64,000 nt of DNA from an uncultured Roseobacter sp. (GTDB lineage: Bacteria > Pseudomonadota > Alphaproteobacteria > Rhodobacterales > Rhodobacteraceae): NCBI RefSeq assembly GCF_947496515.1, contig NZ_CANMDB010000002.1, positions 310,001-374,000 on the forward strand, in the 5' to 3' direction. The position numbers and the translations under genes are program-made. This document shows, one piece after another, positions 63,415 through 64,000 of the stretch; position 1 is the stretch's first letter, and each line of letters opens with the position of its first letter. The notes beneath the pieces are model-generated. The model searched no databases, was not told where the DNA came from, and saw only the letters and a program-made list of their open reading frames with translations.

Positions 63415-64000
63415 TTAGTTTGCCTTTATGAGAATGACGTCGATGCGGCGGTTCTGCGCGCGGCCTTGCGCGGTGTCGTTGGAGGCGATGGGCTCGCTGT
63501 CGGCGCGGCCCTCGGCGGTCAGCCGGTCAGGTGCGCTCAGCGTGGTGGCCATCTTCTCCATCACGGCCTCGGCCCGGGCGAGGGACAGCGACAGGTTCGA
63601 GGGAAAGCGCGCGGTGTTGATCGGCACGTTGTCGGAATGACCCGCGACAATCACGGGGCCGCTCTCAGTCTCCAGTGCGCCTGCCACGCGGTCGATCAGC
63701 GGCCGGATATCGGGGCGCAGCACATCCGAGCCCGAGCCGAACATGCCCTCGCCGTTGATGCGTATGCGCACGGTATTGGCCTCGCCTGCGACACTCACCA
63801 GCTCTTGTGCGATCTCCGGTGCCAGAAATGCGGTAATGCGGTCCAGCGCATCCTCGCGCGGCGGCTGAGGTGCAGGTGGCGGCGGCGGAGGCGGTGCAGG
63901 TTCGGCCCGCGCCAGCGTGACCGGCCCGTTGAGGTCCAGCGCGAGGATCTGGCCGCGCACCTGCTCGGTGTCGAGCCGGAGCAGAAAGGACAACACAAAG
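63415..64000 (-). CDS. tssL: TssL/DotU-type protein with C-terminal OmpA domain (partial at window edge)
   Basis: Only the last 195 or so residues are inside the window. They show the end of a DotU-like region, a run of prolines (PPPPPPPAPQPP), and an OmpA peptidoglycan-binding domain (VIVAGHSDNVPINTARFPSNLSLSLARAEAV, then GRADSEPIASNDTAQGRAQNRRIDV). TssL with a fused OmpA domain anchors the type VI membrane complex to the wall. It is upstream of tssM by 3 bp. The N-terminal half lies beyond the right edge, so TssL is preferred over a separate TagL on context only. Confidence 0.78.
   Translation of the reverse strand, partial: FVLSFLLRLDTEQVRGQILALDLNGPVTLARAEPAPPPPPPPAPQPPREDALDRITAFLAPEIAQELVSVAGEANTVRIRINGEGMFGSGSDVLRPDIRPLIDRVAGALETESGPVIVAGHSDNVPINTARFPSNLSLSLARAEAVMEKMATTLSAPDRLTAEGRADSEPIASNDTAQGRAQNRRIDVILIKAN

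Overview
The window looks like chromosomal DNA from a roseobacter-type alphaproteobacterium (Rhodobacterales). The evidence is high GC, dense operons with many 4-base gene overlaps, a sulfopropanediol (DHPS) catabolic operon, a lanthanide-type methanol dehydrogenase (xoxF) cluster with glutathione-linked formaldehyde oxidation, several ABC importers for sugars and polyols, and a type VI secretion locus. No rRNA, tRNA or CRISPR array was seen.

Layout. 1-6.7 kb: the end of cydB, an aldose 1-epimerase, a tripartite tricarboxylate (TctCBA) transporter, a tandem universal stress protein and an SGNH lipoprotein. 7.2-10.9 kb: a decayed IS5-family transposase gene split by an intact 2,860-bp IS1595-family element. 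That element has 24-bp perfect inverted ends and an 8-bp target duplication (TTTTTAAT). It carries three coupled passenger genes (XRE-ImmA/IrrE peptidase, DUF4411 PIN-like protein, small ORF) as well as its transposase. 10.9-17.9 kb: a seven-gene minus-strand operon, hpsN-hpsO-hpsP-usp-comD-comE-FMN hydroxyacid oxidase, with a divergent LacI-type regulator and a perfect LacI-type operator between them. Together these genes could take 2,3-dihydroxypropane-1-sulfonate to sulfolactate, sulfopyruvate and sulfoacetaldehyde.

18.0-32.5 kb: methanol and formaldehyde oxidation. It holds S-(hydroxymethyl)glutathione dehydrogenase, S-formylglutathione hydrolase, cytochrome c, xoxF, a xoxG-like cytochrome, xoxJ and a CXXCW protein. 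A divergent set follows (SoxYZ-like carrier, two beta-propellers, an SRPBCC/MxaD-like protein, a PedA1-like binding protein), then two small periplasmic proteins and an SsuABC-like ABC importer. XoxF has the extra Asp that marks lanthanide enzymes. 32.7-36.3 kb: a red-light sensing module of heme oxygenase, bacteriophytochrome/HWE kinase/receiver hybrid and a divergent response regulator.

36.3-37.7 kb holds no gene I can recognise. 37.7-44.8 kb is a sugar or sugar-acid locus: a mannitol-dehydrogenase-family oxidoreductase, an aldo/keto reductase broken by an in-frame TAG inside a perfect hairpin, a GntR regulator, an RbsC/FrcC-type ABC importer and a zinc dehydrogenase. 44.9-56.6 kb is a polyol locus: HAD phosphatase, MalK-type importer, SorC regulator, polyol dehydrogenases, a ketose 3-epimerase and a ribulokinase-type kinase. 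56.7-64 kb holds an orphan basic protein and the tail of a type VI secretion cluster (tssL-OmpA, tssM, tagF, PP2C phosphatase), followed by an unknown protein whose only four cysteines sit at its two ends.
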